Source: Streptomyces sp. HmicA12 (lineage in GTDB: Bacteria > Actinomycetota > Actinomycetes > Streptomycetales > Streptomycetaceae). Taken from it: DNA of 64,000 bases. A program made the translations under genes and the position numbers. Below, piece after piece: positions 34,344 through 43,498 of this stretch. The notes under the pieces were generated by a model, which was not told where the DNA came from, did not search any database, and worked only from the letters and a program-made list of their open reading frames with translations. The stretch spans positions 62,001 through 126,000 of the forward strand of contig NZ_KB891806.1 of assembly GCF_000373565.1 (NCBI RefSeq), written 5' to 3'. Positions within the stretch are counted from its first letter, which is position 1, and each line of letters starts with the position of its first letter.

Positions 34344-35819
34344 GTGCCAGCACGCCCGACCCCCCTCCTGCCCGCCCTGCTCGACACCCCCGACCGTCCC
34401 GCCCTGCGTTTCGGCGACCGCGCCCTGACGTACGGCGAGCTGGCGGCGGTGGCGGCGCCGCTCGCGTCCCGGATCAGCGGGTCCGCCCGGGTCGCCGTGT
34501 GGGCGACGTCCACCCTGGAGACCGCGGTCGGCGTGGTCGCGGCGCTGCTCGCCGGGGTCGCCGCCGTGCCGCTGAACCCGAAGTCGGGCGGCGGCGAGCT
34601 CGGCCACATCGTGGCGGACAGCGCCCCGGAGGCGATCCTGGCGGCGCCGGACGCCGAACTCCCGGACGCCCTCGCCGAGTTGCCTCGGATCGACGTGGCC
34701 GCGGACGCGCCCGTGACGGCGACGGTTCCCGCGCTGCCGCCGGAGCCGGCCGATCCGGAGACCCCCGCGTTCGTCGTCTACACCTCCGGCACGACGGGCC
34801 CGCCGAAGGGCGCGGTGCTGCCGCGCCGCGCGGTCTCCTCCACGATCGACGCGCTCGGGGACGCCTGGCAGTGGACGGACGCGGACACCCTGACCCACGG
34901 GCTGCCGCTCTTCCACGTGCACGGCCTGATCCTCGGCGTCATCGGCCCGCTGCGGCGCGGCGGCGCGGTGCGCCACCTGGGCCGTTTCAGCACGGAGGGC
35001 GTGACCCGCGAGCTGTCCACGGGGGCGACGATGCTGTTCGGCGTCCCGACGATGTACCACCGCGTCGCGGAGTCCCTGCCCACGGACCCGGCGCTCGCGA
35101 AGGCCCTCGGTTCGGCGCGGCTCCTGGTCTCGGGGTCGGCGGCGCTCCCGGTCCACGACCACGAGCGCATCACCTCCGCCACCGGTCGGCGCGTCATCGA
35201 GCGCTACGGCATGACGGAGACCCTGATGAACACCAGCGTGCGCGCGGACGGCGAGCCGCGCCCCGGCACGGTGGGCGTGCCGCTGCCCGGCGTGGAGGTA
35301 CGTCTGACGGAGGACGACGGGACCACCGAGGTCGCCCCCGACGACCCGGAGGCGGTCGGCGAGATCCAGGTCCGCGGCCCGAACCTGTTCCTGCACTACC
35401 TCAACCGCCCCGACGCGACCGAGGCGGCGTTCGCGCCGGGCGGCTGGTTCCGTACGGGCGACATGGCGGTCCGCGACCCCGACGGCTACGTCCGCATCAT
35501 CGGCCGCAAGGCCACCGACCTCATCAAGAGCGGCGGCTACAAGATCGGCGCGGGCGAGATCGAGAACGCGCTCCTGGAGCACCCGGGCGTGAAGGAGGCG
35601 GCGGTCACCGGCGCCCCGGACGACGACCTCGGCGAGCGCGTGGTGGCATGGATCGTCCCCGCGGACGCCGAACACCCGCCGACACAGGCCGAGTTGGCGG
35701 ACCACGTCGCGTCCCGGCTGTCCCCGCACAAGCGCCCCCGCACGGTCCACCACCTGGAGTCCCTGCCCCGCAACGACATGGGCAAGATCCTGAAGCGGTC
35801 CCTGTCCGATGGCCGATGA
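34344..35819 (+). CDS. matB: Malonyl-CoA synthetase MatB
   Basis: 491 residues, ANL-superfamily ligase that makes malonyl-CoA (or methylmalonyl-CoA) from the acid, ATP and CoA. P-loop YTSGTTGPPKG at 146-156, YGMTET, WFRTGD, GRKATDLIKSGGYKIGAGEIE and the C-terminal catalytic Lys481 in NDMGKILKRSL. Stretches such as RRVIERYGMTETLMNTSVRA match the Streptomyces MatB (SCO2444) as I recall it. GTG at 34344 follows GAGGAG. Overlaps the carboxyltransferase gene by 11 bases. Confidence 0.93.
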   Translation: MPARPTPLLPALLDTPDRPALRFGDRALTYGELAAVAAPLASRISGSARVAVWATSTLETAVGVVAALLAGVAAVPLNPKSGGGELGHIVADSAPEAILAAPDAELPDALAELPRIDVAADAPVTATVPALPPEPADPETPAFVVYTSGTTGPPKGAVLPRRAVSSTIDALGDAWQWTDADTLTHGLPLFHVHGLILGVIGPLRRGGAVRHLGRFSTEGVTRELSTGATMLFGVPTMYHRVAESLPTDPALAKALGSARLLVSGSAALPVHDHERITSATGRRVIERYGMTETLMNTSVRADGEPRPGTVGVPLPGVEVRLTEDDGTTEVAPDDPEAVGEIQVRGPNLFLHYLNRPDATEAAFAPGGWFRTGDMAVRDPDGYVRIIGRKATDLIKSGGYKIGAGEIENALLEHPGVKEAAVTGAPDDDLGERVVAWIVPADAEHPPTQAELADHVASRLSPHKRPRTVHHLESLPRNDMGKILKRSLSDGR

Positions 35820-37200
35820 GAAGCGCCCCGCGAGGGGCGCGACCGACCACGACGCCGCGGCGCCCGCCGCCGCTCCCCCGACCGCCGACAGCGAAATGGC
35901 GATCCCCGACCCCGGCAGCTTCCGGGAACTCCCGCACCCGCCCCCACCGACCGACCCCAATCCCCTCGACTGGCCGGACTACGACGCGGCCCGAACCCGC
36001 GCCGCGGCCCGCAGCGGCGCGACGGAATCCGTCACCACCGGCACCGCCACGGTCGACGGCACCCCGACGGTCCTGATCACGTTCACCTTCGGCTACCTGG
36101 GCGGTTCCCTGGGCCGGCGGACCGGCGACAGGATCGTCGCGGCCCACGAACACGCCCGCCGGCACCGCCTCCCGGTGGTGACGACGGTCGCCACGGGCGG
36201 CAGCCGCATGCAGGAGGGCATGATCGCGCTGACCCAACTCCAGCGCGTGGCGGGCCAGATGGCGCTCACCGGGGCCGCGGGCCTGCCGCAGATCACGGTG
36301 GCCCACGATCCGACGACCGGCGGCGGCTGGGCCACCCTGGGCGCGGGCGCCGACGTCACGCTGGCCGTACCGGGCGCGCAGATCGGGTTCGCGGGCTCCC
36401 GGGTCCGCCCGCCGGACGCGGACCCGTCGGCGTACACGGCGGAGGGCCAGCTTGCGGCAGGGTCCATCGACGCGATCGTCGCCCCCGCCGCACTGCGCAC
36501 CACGCTCGGCCACTGGCTGCGCCTGCTCACCCGGCCCGGCTCCGGCCCGGCCGCGGTCCCGCACGCCCTGGGCCGCACCGACCTCCCGCCCACCGGCTGG
36601 GCGGCGGTGCGGCGCGCCCGCGACCCACAACGCCCGCGCGCCCGCGCCTACTTGGATGCCTACTTCACCGACCGCCAGGACCTGCGGGGCGACCGCGCGG
36701 GCGGCACCGACGACGGCGTGCTCTGCGGCTTCGGGACGCACGGGACGGGGACGGTCGCGTACGCGGCCCAGTGCGGGACGGCGACGACCCCCGCGGGGTA
36801 CCGGACCGCGGCACGCCTGATCCGTCTCGCGGGCCGTCTCGGCATCCCGGTGCTCACCCTCGTGGACACCCCGGGCGCGGCGAACGGCGCGGCGGCCGAA
36901 CGAGCGGGGGCGGGACCGGCGATCGCCGAGGTGTTCCTCGCGGTCGCCGAGTCACCGGTGCCGGTGACGACGCTGGTGATCGGCGAGGGCGGCTCCGGCG
37001 GGGCCCTGGCGCTCGCGGCGCCGGACCGCACCTGGGTGGCGCCGGACGCGTACTTCTCCGTCATCGCGCCGGAGCTCGCCGCCGCGATCCTCAAACGCCC
37101 GCCCGACCAGGCGGAACACACCGCGGATCAACTCCGCGTCCGGCCGCAGGACTTGGTGGACCTGGGGGTCGCACGGGGCATCGCGGAGGCAGCCCGGTAG
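35809..37200 (+). CDS. Fused beta-alpha biotin-dependent carboxyltransferase-like protein
   Basis: 463 residues. After a 55-residue Ala/Pro-rich head, the first half is AccD/PccB-like (GGSLGRRTGDRIVAAHEHA, TTVATGGSRMQEGMIAL) and the second half AccA-like (RLIRLAGRLGIPVLTLVDTPGA, GEGGSGGALALAAPDRTW). The four-Cys zinc finger of AccD is absent. Usual acyl-CoA carboxylases need a biotin carboxylase and carrier, none of which is adjacent. With MatB it could instead decarboxylate malonyl-CoA or act on malonyl-type substrates, as the MdcD/MdcE subunits do in malonate decarboxylase. Same GntR control. Confidence 0.85.
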   Translation: MADEKRPARGATDHDAAAPAAAPPTADSEMAIPDPGSFRELPHPPPPTDPNPLDWPDYDAARTRAAARSGATESVTTGTATVDGTPTVLITFTFGYLGGSLGRRTGDRIVAAHEHARRHRLPVVTTVATGGSRMQEGMIALTQLQRVAGQMALTGAAGLPQITVAHDPTTGGGWATLGAGADVTLAVPGAQIGFAGSRVRPPDADPSAYTAEGQLAAGSIDAIVAPAALRTTLGHWLRLLTRPGSGPAAVPHALGRTDLPPTGWAAVRRARDPQRPRARAYLDAYFTDRQDLRGDRAGGTDDGVLCGFGTHGTGTVAYAAQCGTATTPAGYRTAARLIRLAGRLGIPVLTLVDTPGAANGAAAERAGAGPAIAEVFLAVAESPVPVTTLVIGEGGSGGALALAAPDRTWVAPDAYFSVIAPELAAAILKRPPDQAEHTADQLRVRPQDLVDLGVARGIAEAAR

Positions 37201-37228
37201 CGCCCGCGAAAACGAACAAGGGAGCAGT

Positions 37229-37242
37229 TGTTCCCTGGAACA
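37229..37242 (+). repeat. Short perfect inverted repeat after the carboxyltransferase gene
   Basis: TGTTCC-CT-GGAACA. It lies 29 bases past the stop in the 193-base leader region before the peptide gene. The same stretch has two further palindromes, GCATCGCGATGC (37332-37343) and ACGTGCACGT (37344-37353), back to back. They may be operator sites for the peptide gene. Confidence 0.4.
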
Positions 37243-37393
37243 GGTGATCGTCGCTCCAGAGTTTGCATGGGGCACGCGTCACCAACGATGCTTACGGGGC
37301 GCAAGCAACGGGCTGCAGACCGTAGCGAAACGCATCGCGATGCACGTGCACGTCCCACACACGTAAGACGCAATACCGAGGAGAAGTACCACC

Positions 37394-37453
37394 ATGAACC
37401 TGCTCACCGACATCCTCGCCGGCATCGTCCACTTCGTCGGCTGGCTGGTGTAA
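37394..37453 (+). CDS. 19-residue hydrophobic peptide, probable unannotated small gene
   Basis: Reads MNLLTDILAGIVHFVGWLV. GAGGAGA (37378-37384) is 9 bases before the ATG. All 18 sense codons after the ATG end in G or C. The peptide is a single amphipathic or membrane-spanning helix with Asp6, His13 and Trp17. It is followed by a strong hairpin terminator, so a monocistronic short message is plausible. Not recognised; possible roles are a membrane-active peptide, a small regulator of a membrane protein, or a toxin of the type I kind. The neighbouring genes do not suggest one. Confidence 0.6.
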   Translation: MNLLTDILAGIVHFVGWLV

Positions 37454-37498
37454 CACCCGGTCCAACACCGCGGTGCAACACCGTCGGAAAGCACGCAA

Positions 37499-37539
37499 GC
37501 GGCGCCGTCTCCCCCGGTCCCACGGGGAGGCGGCGCCGC
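37499..37539. terminator. 16-bp GC-rich hairpin terminator
   Basis: Arms 37499-37514 and 37524-37539 pair fully, with one G-T pair, and a 9-base loop. It serves the peptide gene on the plus strand and, 21 bases from the stop, the protease gene on the minus strand. Confidence 0.8.
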
Positions 37540-37559
37540 CGCGTGTTTCCCGCCGTCTC

Positions 37560-40500
37560 CTACTGGACGGGAACGGCCCTGACGACCTCCTGCGAGACGG
37601 CCGCGCCCTTGTCGTCGCGCGCCGAGGCCCGCAGTGAGACGTACTTCGCGTCACGCGGCACGTTCAACTCCCCACTCCAGGAGGCCCCTTCACCCTTCAG
37701 GGACACGGACTTCCAGGTGGCGCCGTCGTCGTACGACACCTCCAGCCTGCCCCCGCCGAGCTTTCCGGTGGCCGTGGCGCCCGCCGTGTACTCGGCGAAG
37801 ATCCCGACGGGGAGGCGCTTCCCGCCCCGCACCGCGCCCGTGAGGCCGGTGTCCAGGTCGAAGCCGAGGTTGATGAGGGTGAGCGGCGTCGACCTGTCCG
37901 CGGGTGTCGCGGCCGACTTGAACGTCCACTCCGCGTGCCCCTTCGTCGCGAGGCCCCACAGCCCGGCGTCGAGCCCGGTGTCCGTCGTCACCTTGTACGT
38001 GCGTTCGGCCGGGGCGGCGTCCCACACGTACGCGCCCGAGCTCGTCCTGCGGTCGACCTCGACCCCGTCGGCGTAGACCGCCGTCTCCTGGGTCATCCCG
38101 GAGTCGGAGCTGTACGCGTCGCCGAAGCCGGTGTGGTCCGGTCCCGAGTCGCCCCAACCGGGCGTGTTCAGCGAGATGTTGTTGCCCGCGCGCTCCTGGC
38201 CCCAAGTGAGCCCGGTGCCCAGCCACGGGTGCCAGACCGGCTTGAACCAGTCCAGCTCCTTTCGCGTACCGCCCCGGTAGCTGATCAGGCCGCTGCGCTG
38301 CTCCCAGGAGAGCGCGGGGCCCGCCTGCACGGACTCGTGCCACTTCTGGCCGGCGCCCGTGGAGACGTAGTCGGTGCGCTCGGCCGGGAAGGCCACCCTC
38401 TCCAGGAAGCCGAGGCCGACGGCGAAGGTGTCGGTGAGCGAGTAACGGAACTCGCCGCCGTCCTGCGGCTTCACCGCGTGGAACTTCACGTCACGCACGG
38501 CGAGTTCACCCGCGGCGGGGCGGTAGACGAGCGAGCCGTCGGGGACGGAACCCTGGTGCCCTTCGCTGAGGTCGTACACCCACGGCGTGTACCGGGTGCC
38601 GGTCATGCCGATCTCGCGGCCCTTCTTCGCGGCCGCGGCGAGGACGGCGGCGCCCTGCGCGTCGACGGTCGCGATCTGCAGCGGCCGGTCGGTGTAGTCG
38701 TCGGTACCGAAGTAGGTGTTGAGACGGCCCGCCGCGTCGTCGGTCACGAACAGTGCCTCGGCGCCCGCGTCCTGGGCAGCCTGGGCGACCTCGGCCGGGG
38801 TCGTCGTGTCACCGGCGCGCACGAGGACGGCCTTGCCGCGCACGTTCCTGCCCGCGTAGTCGGCGGCCGTACCGGCACCCGCGTCGACGACGGAGAGCGT
38901 GCGGCGGCCCTCGGTGAGTGTGCCGCCGCTCTGCACGACGGCGTCCCGTACCCCGTCGACCTGGAGCACCGGCTTACCGAGCCGCCACACGGTGCGGTAC
39001 TCGTAGCCGCCTTCGGTGACCTTGCGGGTGGGGGCGGCGAAGAGGCTGTCGTACTTGATGGGGACCTGGACGGCGTTCATGAGCTCGGCGCCGTTCGCCT
39101 GCCGGTCGGCCTCCATGACGATCTGCCGCGTCTCGGCGGTCCGCCCGACGTCGGCGGCGACCTCTCTCAACTCTCTTCCGTCGAGGGTGATGTCACGGTC
39201 GCGGTCGAGCTTGATCTCCGGGTTCGCGAGATAGCCGAGGCCGAGCGAGTCCTTGCCGTGGCTGCCGCGGACGTCGAGGAACGAGTCGACGTAGTACGTG
39301 CCGGGCGCCAGCCGCAACTCGACCGTGCCGTCGTCACCGGTGACGGCGCTCTGCGGGTCGGTGTGCGCGACGAGCTGCTGCACGGCGAGGAACGCTTCGG
39401 CGGGCGCGCCGTCCCGGTCCTTCACGTGGACGGTCAGCGTGTACCGCTCCTCTTCCTTCACCAGGCCGACGGCCGTGTGCGCCACGGCCCTGCCGCCCGC
39501 GCTCGCCACGATCTGCCCGCTGGTGTTCCCGACGGCCGCCTTCGCGCCGTCGCCGGTGACCGTCGTGGACGCGGTGCCGTGCGCGGGCACGGTCAGCGTG
39601 GAGTCGGCGAGGGTGGCGACCCCGTCGGGCGCGTCCTGCACGGCAAGACTCAACTCCACAGCTGAGTCGGACGAGTTGGAGTAGGTGACGGTTTTGGTCA
39701 CCGGCTGATTGCTGTCGTACGGCCACTTGTAGTAGCCGAGGTCGGCGCTGCCGGTGGCGGTGATGTCGGCACCGATGGCGTCCGGCACGCTCACCCGCCC
39801 CGACCCCAACGCGTAGACGGAAGCGTCGAGTTGCTTGCTGCTGGACATGAGCGCGTCCTTGAGCCGCGCGCCGGTCCAGTCCGGGTGCTTCTGCGCGAGC
39901 AGGGCCGCGACACCGGCGACGTGCGGTGTCGCCATCGACGTACCGCTCATGGTCTCGTACGAGCCACTGCCCTCGACCAGGGAAGAACGTGCGGCGAGGA
40001 TGTCGACGCCGGGCGCGGAGAGGTCGGGCTTGAGGGCGTTGTCGCCGACGCGGGGGCCCTGGCTGGTGAAGTAGGCGGCCTCGTCGGCGGAGTCGACGGC
40101 GCCGACGGTGAGGGCGTCGTCGGCGGCGCCGGGCGAGCCGATGGTGCCGGGGGCGCCGTAGTTGCCCGCGGCGATGACGAAGAGGGCGCCGGTCTCCGCG
40201 GAGAGGGAGTTGACGGCGGCGGCCATCGGATCGGTGCCGTCGCTGGCCCCGTCCGAGCCGATGCTCATCGAGACGATCTTCGCCTTGATGTCCTTGGCGG
40301 CCCACTCCATCCCGGCGATGATCTGCGACTCGCTGCCGGAGCCGCCGTTGCCGAGCACCTTGCCGACGGCGAGGGTGACGTCCGGGGCGACGCCCTTCTC
40401 CTTGCCGTCGGAGGCGGCGCCGGAGCCACCGACCGTCGAAGTGACGTGCGTGCCGTGCCCGTTGGCGTCGGCGACCTCCTCGCCCTCGATGAAGGACTTG

Positions 40501-41228
40501 GACTCGCTGACGCGCGCGGCGAGGTCGGGGTGCGACGGGTCGTACCCGGTGTCGAGGACGGCGACCTTCACGCCCTTGCCGGTGAGCCCGGCCTCCCACG
40601 CCTGCGCAGTGCCGATCTGCGCGTTGCTGTCGGCCATGTCGGCGGTGACGCGTCCGTCGAGCCAGACCTTGCCCACTCCGGCGCCGAGTTCGGTACCGGA
40701 CGGGGCGGTCAGGTCCTTCCAGAAGGCCCGCCCCTTGTCGGCGTCGACGGCGGCGCCGCCGATGCTGGGCAGCGTCCGCGTCCGCTCGGCGCCCTTCGGG
40801 ACGGCGGCCGCGGCGCGTGCGCTCCGTCCGGCGTAGGTCACGATGAGGGGCGTCGCGTCGGCCTTGCCGTCGGCGAGCCCCTGCCGTATCAACTCACTGA
40901 CGTTGAAGAGCCGTTGGTCGAGAACGCCGGCGGCGATGTACGACCGGGCCTCGTCCGGTACGACCGTGACGTCACCGCCCGACACCTGGGTGCGCACGGC
41001 GCCGGTCGCGCCCTTCGCCCGGTCGACGGTGACGGCCTTCTTCCCGCCGCCGACCTCGGTGACGGTCACCTTGTCACCGGTCACCAGGGTGACGGTGTGC
41101 GCGGCGCCGGCCGCCTTGGCGGGGGTCGCTCCCGGGGCGGCGTGGGAGCCGCCGGCGGGCAGCAGCGCGAACGCCAGCCCGGCGGACAACAGGGCCGCGC
41201 CGCGTCTCGCGGCAGGTCCTCTGGACAT
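37560..41228 (-). CDS. Large secreted subtilisin-family serine protease
   Basis: 1,222 residues. Signal peptide 1-30 (cut after SHA). A pro-region of about 180 residues precedes the S8 domain: Asp226 in VAVLDTGYD, His258 in NGHGTHV, oxyanion Asn356 in AAGNYG, and Ser431 in SGTSMATPH. A protease-associated region around 775-870 (RGKAVLVRAG, DAGAEALFVTDDAAG) and a long beta-rich C part follow. No cell-wall sorting signal or C-terminal helix is visible, so it is released. Size fits the large Streptomyces S8 peptidases. Divergent from the trypco gene by 179 bases. Confidence 0.92.
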   Translation of the reverse strand: MSRGPAARRGAALLSAGLAFALLPAGGSHAAPGATPAKAAGAAHTVTLVTGDKVTVTEVGGGKKAVTVDRAKGATGAVRTQVSGGDVTVVPDEARSYIAAGVLDQRLFNVSELIRQGLADGKADATPLIVTYAGRSARAAAAVPKGAERTRTLPSIGGAAVDADKGRAFWKDLTAPSGTELGAGVGKVWLDGRVTADMADSNAQIGTAQAWEAGLTGKGVKVAVLDTGYDPSHPDLAARVSESKSFIEGEEVADANGHGTHVTSTVGGSGAASDGKEKGVAPDVTLAVGKVLGNGGSGSESQIIAGMEWAAKDIKAKIVSMSIGSDGASDGTDPMAAAVNSLSAETGALFVIAAGNYGAPGTIGSPGAADDALTVGAVDSADEAAYFTSQGPRVGDNALKPDLSAPGVDILAARSSLVEGSGSYETMSGTSMATPHVAGVAALLAQKHPDWTGARLKDALMSSSKQLDASVYALGSGRVSVPDAIGADITATGSADLGYYKWPYDSNQPVTKTVTYSNSSDSAVELSLAVQDAPDGVATLADSTLTVPAHGTASTTVTGDGAKAAVGNTSGQIVASAGGRAVAHTAVGLVKEEERYTLTVHVKDRDGAPAEAFLAVQQLVAHTDPQSAVTGDDGTVELRLAPGTYYVDSFLDVRGSHGKDSLGLGYLANPEIKLDRDRDITLDGRELREVAADVGRTAETRQIVMEADRQANGAELMNAVQVPIKYDSLFAAPTRKVTEGGYEYRTVWRLGKPVLQVDGVRDAVVQSGGTLTEGRRTLSVVDAGAGTAADYAGRNVRGKAVLVRAGDTTTPAEVAQAAQDAGAEALFVTDDAAGRLNTYFGTDDYTDRPLQIATVDAQGAAVLAAAAKKGREIGMTGTRYTPWVYDLSEGHQGSVPDGSLVYRPAAGELAVRDVKFHAVKPQDGGEFRYSLTDTFAVGLGFLERVAFPAERTDYVSTGAGQKWHESVQAGPALSWEQRSGLISYRGGTRKELDWFKPVWHPWLGTGLTWGQERAGNNISLNTPGWGDSGPDHTGFGDAYSSDSGMTQETAVYADGVEVDRRTSSGAYVWDAAPAERTYKVTTDTGLDAGLWGLATKGHAEWTFKSAATPADRSTPLTLINLGFDLDTGLTGAVRGGKRLPVGIFAEYTAGATATGKLGGGRLEVSYDDGATWKSVSLKGEGASWSGELNVPRDAKYVSLRASARDDKGAAVSQEVVRAVPVQ

Positions 41229-41407
41229 CGTTGCCTCTCTTCGTAGGCGCCTCGGACCGGGGGTGGTGCCCGAGTGCTGCGAAGAGTGTCAGGGGGCTTG
41301 TGTTGCGGGGAAGTTGCCGTGGGTTGGCGGGTGCTGCCCTGGCGTCTTCCCGCCACCGGCGGCCACAATGGGAGCGGCTACGCAACAGCGCACGGGGGGC
41401 TTTCGGT

Positions 41408-41797
41408 ATGGACGGCTTGGTCGAGTTCCAGGTTCAGGGCGACGACGGGACACCGGTCCTGTTCGAGAGGGCGATGGAGGACGACGCGGCGTCGGGCGCC
41501 CGGCTGATCTCCCGCGAGACCGGCGCGGTCCGCGCCACGAACTCGTTCGAGTCGTCCCTGGCCTCGGTCCGCTCGGCGGCGGAGTCGGCACTGCGCGTGC
41601 TGCGCGACGGCGCCCTCCGACCCGACGGCGTCGAGCTCGAGTTCGGTGTGAAGATGTCGGCGGAGGCGGGCGCGGTCATCGCGAAGGGCACGGCGGAGGG
41701 CCACCTCGTGGTGCGGCTGAGCTGGACTCCTCAGGGGCCCCGGGAGCGCGAGCAGCCACCCACCGCCCCGGACCCGGCGGACACCACCCGGCCATGA
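41408..41797 (+). CDS. Trypco-type (trypsin co-occurring, CU044_2847-like) protein
   Basis: 129 residues. MDGLVEFQVQGDDGTPVLFERA, then SFESSLASVRSAAESALRVLRDG and VELEFGVKMSAEAGAVIAKGTAEGHLVVRLSW: a small beta-helix-beta domain that is found next to or fused with trypsin-like proteases in actinobacterial conflict systems. GGGGGG is 8 bases before the ATG. The C-terminal 25 residues are Pro/Glu-rich. It overlaps the protease-VMAP gene by 4 bases (ATGA), so both are made together. It probably acts as adaptor or substrate for that protease. Confidence 0.82.
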   Translation: MDGLVEFQVQGDDGTPVLFERAMEDDAASGARLISRETGAVRATNSFESSLASVRSAAESALRVLRDGALRPDGVELEFGVKMSAEAGAVIAKGTAEGHLVVRLSWTPQGPREREQPPTAPDPADTTRP

Positions 41798-43425
41798 GCG
41801 CGGCGAACTGGCAGGTCCGCGTCGAGAGCGGCCCTCGCACCGGCGCCGGCTTCCTGATCACCCCGCGCAAGATCCTGACCTGCGCCCACAACCTCACCCC
41901 GGGCGCCCCGGTCACGGTCACCTTCACCCAGCGGTACGGCAGCGCTCCCGTCCCGGCCCGTCTGGAGAGCCACGGGGGCTGGACGGAGGACGACCGCGGC
42001 CACCCCGGCGACGTCGCCGTCCTCGCCCTGGACCGGGACGCGCCGGTACCACCGGCCGAACTCGCGCCGCCCGAGGCCGCGTTCGGCCACCCGGCACCCC
42101 GACTGCTGGCGCTCGGCTTCCCCCGCAGGTTCGACGAGGGCACGATCGCGGTGTACCGCGCCAAGTCCGATCTGCGGGTGCGCGGCCACTGGGTGGAGCT
42201 GGAGGCGTACGACGGCCACGGCCAGGTCCTGGAGGAGGGTTTCAGCGGATCGGCGGTCACGCTCGCCACCACGCACCAGGTCGTCGGCATGGCCGTCGCC
42301 GCGATCAACGGCCGCGGCGGCCGGATGCTGCCGCTCGACGTGCTGGCCGGCCACTGCCCGGAACTGGCCGAGCAGCTGTCGGCGCCGGCCCCCGACTCCC
42401 GGCGGGTGCTCGCCCTGGTCGAGAAGGTGACCCGCGCCCGCATCGACTGCGGGCCGGACAAGCTCTTCCGGTATGCGGTGGGCGAGTTCGGCCAGGATCT
42501 GCCGCCCGGCGGCTTCGACTCGCTGTGGGCGGCCGCGGCCTGGCTGCTGGCCGAGGCCGACGAGGAGTCGGTGGTGCGCTTCGCCGAGGAGCTGGAGCGA
42601 CTGCTGAACGCCCCGGCCGCCCCGGCCGCCCGCCCGCGCTGGACACCCGTCCTGTTCGACGTGCAGCGCAGCGGCGCGGGCGCTGACCAGGCGCTCGTGG
42701 AGGTGTCGGCGTACAGCGGGGGTGTGCTCCGCCCGGTCGCCTCGACCACTGTCCACACCGCGGAGGTGTCCGTGTACGTGCGTGACGTCATCGATGACGC
42801 ACTGGCCCATCTCCCGCTCGGCACAGCCGAATTGGTGGCCTTCACGCTGCCGTCGGCATGGCTGAACTGGCCGGTGGACCGCTGGCCCGCGGGCCCCGAT
42901 GAGCCGACCACACTGGGCTGCGCCTACCCCGTCGTCGTCATCCACCCGGCCCGCCGCCACATCGGCAAGCACCGCCGGCTCGCGCACCGCTGGGAGAAGG
43001 CCATGGGTCGGCCGGTGCGCACGGTGGGGCGCGTGGCCTGCGACCGGGCCACGCCGGTCGGCCAGGACGCGCTGCGGGACGCCGACGTCATCGGTTTCGC
43101 CCGGCCGCCCGGCACCGCCCCCGACCCGAGCTTCGACGCGGCACTGACCAAGCCCGTGCCCGCGCTGCTGTGGCCGCGCGGCGACTGCGGCGCGCCGCAC
43201 GAACCGGGCACGGAGTGCGCGGGCGCGACGTTCCTGGACCGCCTGGAACCGTTCCTCTCCGGCACCGACCTCACGGAACTGCCCCAACAGATGAAGGAGT
43301 TACGCGAAGAGGCGGACTCCGACAACGATCACTGGGCCGGTGACGTGCAGCTGCTGTGGGACGCCCCGCACTGTCTGCCCGACCCGCGCGACAGCCCGGC
43401 CCGTCACCGCTCGCCCGTAGCCTGA
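41794..43425 (+). CDS. Trypsin-like protease with EAD and VMAP-C domains
   Basis: 543 residues, cytoplasmic (no signal peptide). Trypsin domain 1-185 with an intact triad: His32 in TCAHNL, Asp73 in GDVAVLAL, Ser151 in GFSGSAV. Residues about 200-275 are a helical effector-associated-like domain. Residues 285-530 fit VMAP-C (VSVYVRDVIDDALAHLP, SAWLNWPVDRW, GCAYPVVVIHPARR, VPALLWPRGDC, LLWDAPHCLPD). VMAP proteins are the signal-transfer component of vWA-MoxR systems and the trypsin is the effector. One in-frame TTA codon lies at 43300-43302, near residue 503. The MoxR gene follows after 73 bases. Confidence 0.87.
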   Translation: MSAANWQVRVESGPRTGAGFLITPRKILTCAHNLTPGAPVTVTFTQRYGSAPVPARLESHGGWTEDDRGHPGDVAVLALDRDAPVPPAELAPPEAAFGHPAPRLLALGFPRRFDEGTIAVYRAKSDLRVRGHWVELEAYDGHGQVLEEGFSGSAVTLATTHQVVGMAVAAINGRGGRMLPLDVLAGHCPELAEQLSAPAPDSRRVLALVEKVTRARIDCGPDKLFRYAVGEFGQDLPPGGFDSLWAAAAWLLAEADEESVVRFAEELERLLNAPAAPAARPRWTPVLFDVQRSGAGADQALVEVSAYSGGVLRPVASTTVHTAEVSVYVRDVIDDALAHLPLGTAELVAFTLPSAWLNWPVDRWPAGPDEPTTLGCAYPVVVIHPARRHIGKHRRLAHRWEKAMGRPVRTVGRVACDRATPVGQDALRDADVIGFARPPGTAPDPSFDAALTKPVPALLWPRGDCGAPHEPGTECAGATFLDRLEPFLSGTDLTELPQQMKELREEADSDNDHWAGDVQLLWDAPHCLPDPRDSPARHRSPVA

Positions 43426-43432
43426 CCGCCCA

Positions 43433-43474
43433 CCGAATCCCCCGCCGAATCCCGCACCGAATCCCGCCGAATCT
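43433..43474 (+). repeat. Four short CCGAATC tandem repeats
   Basis: Four copies of [AG]CCGAATC[CT] spaced by 10-12 bases in the 73-base gap between the VMAP and MoxR genes. They may be a slippage product or binding sites. Confidence 0.5.
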
Positions 43475-43498
43475 CCCGCCGACGAAAGATCGAGAGTC

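Noticed and set aside
35809..37200. Calling the fused carboxyltransferase an acetyl-CoA carboxylase subunit
   Set aside because: No zinc finger, and no biotin carboxylase or carrier gene nearby; the reaction is left open.
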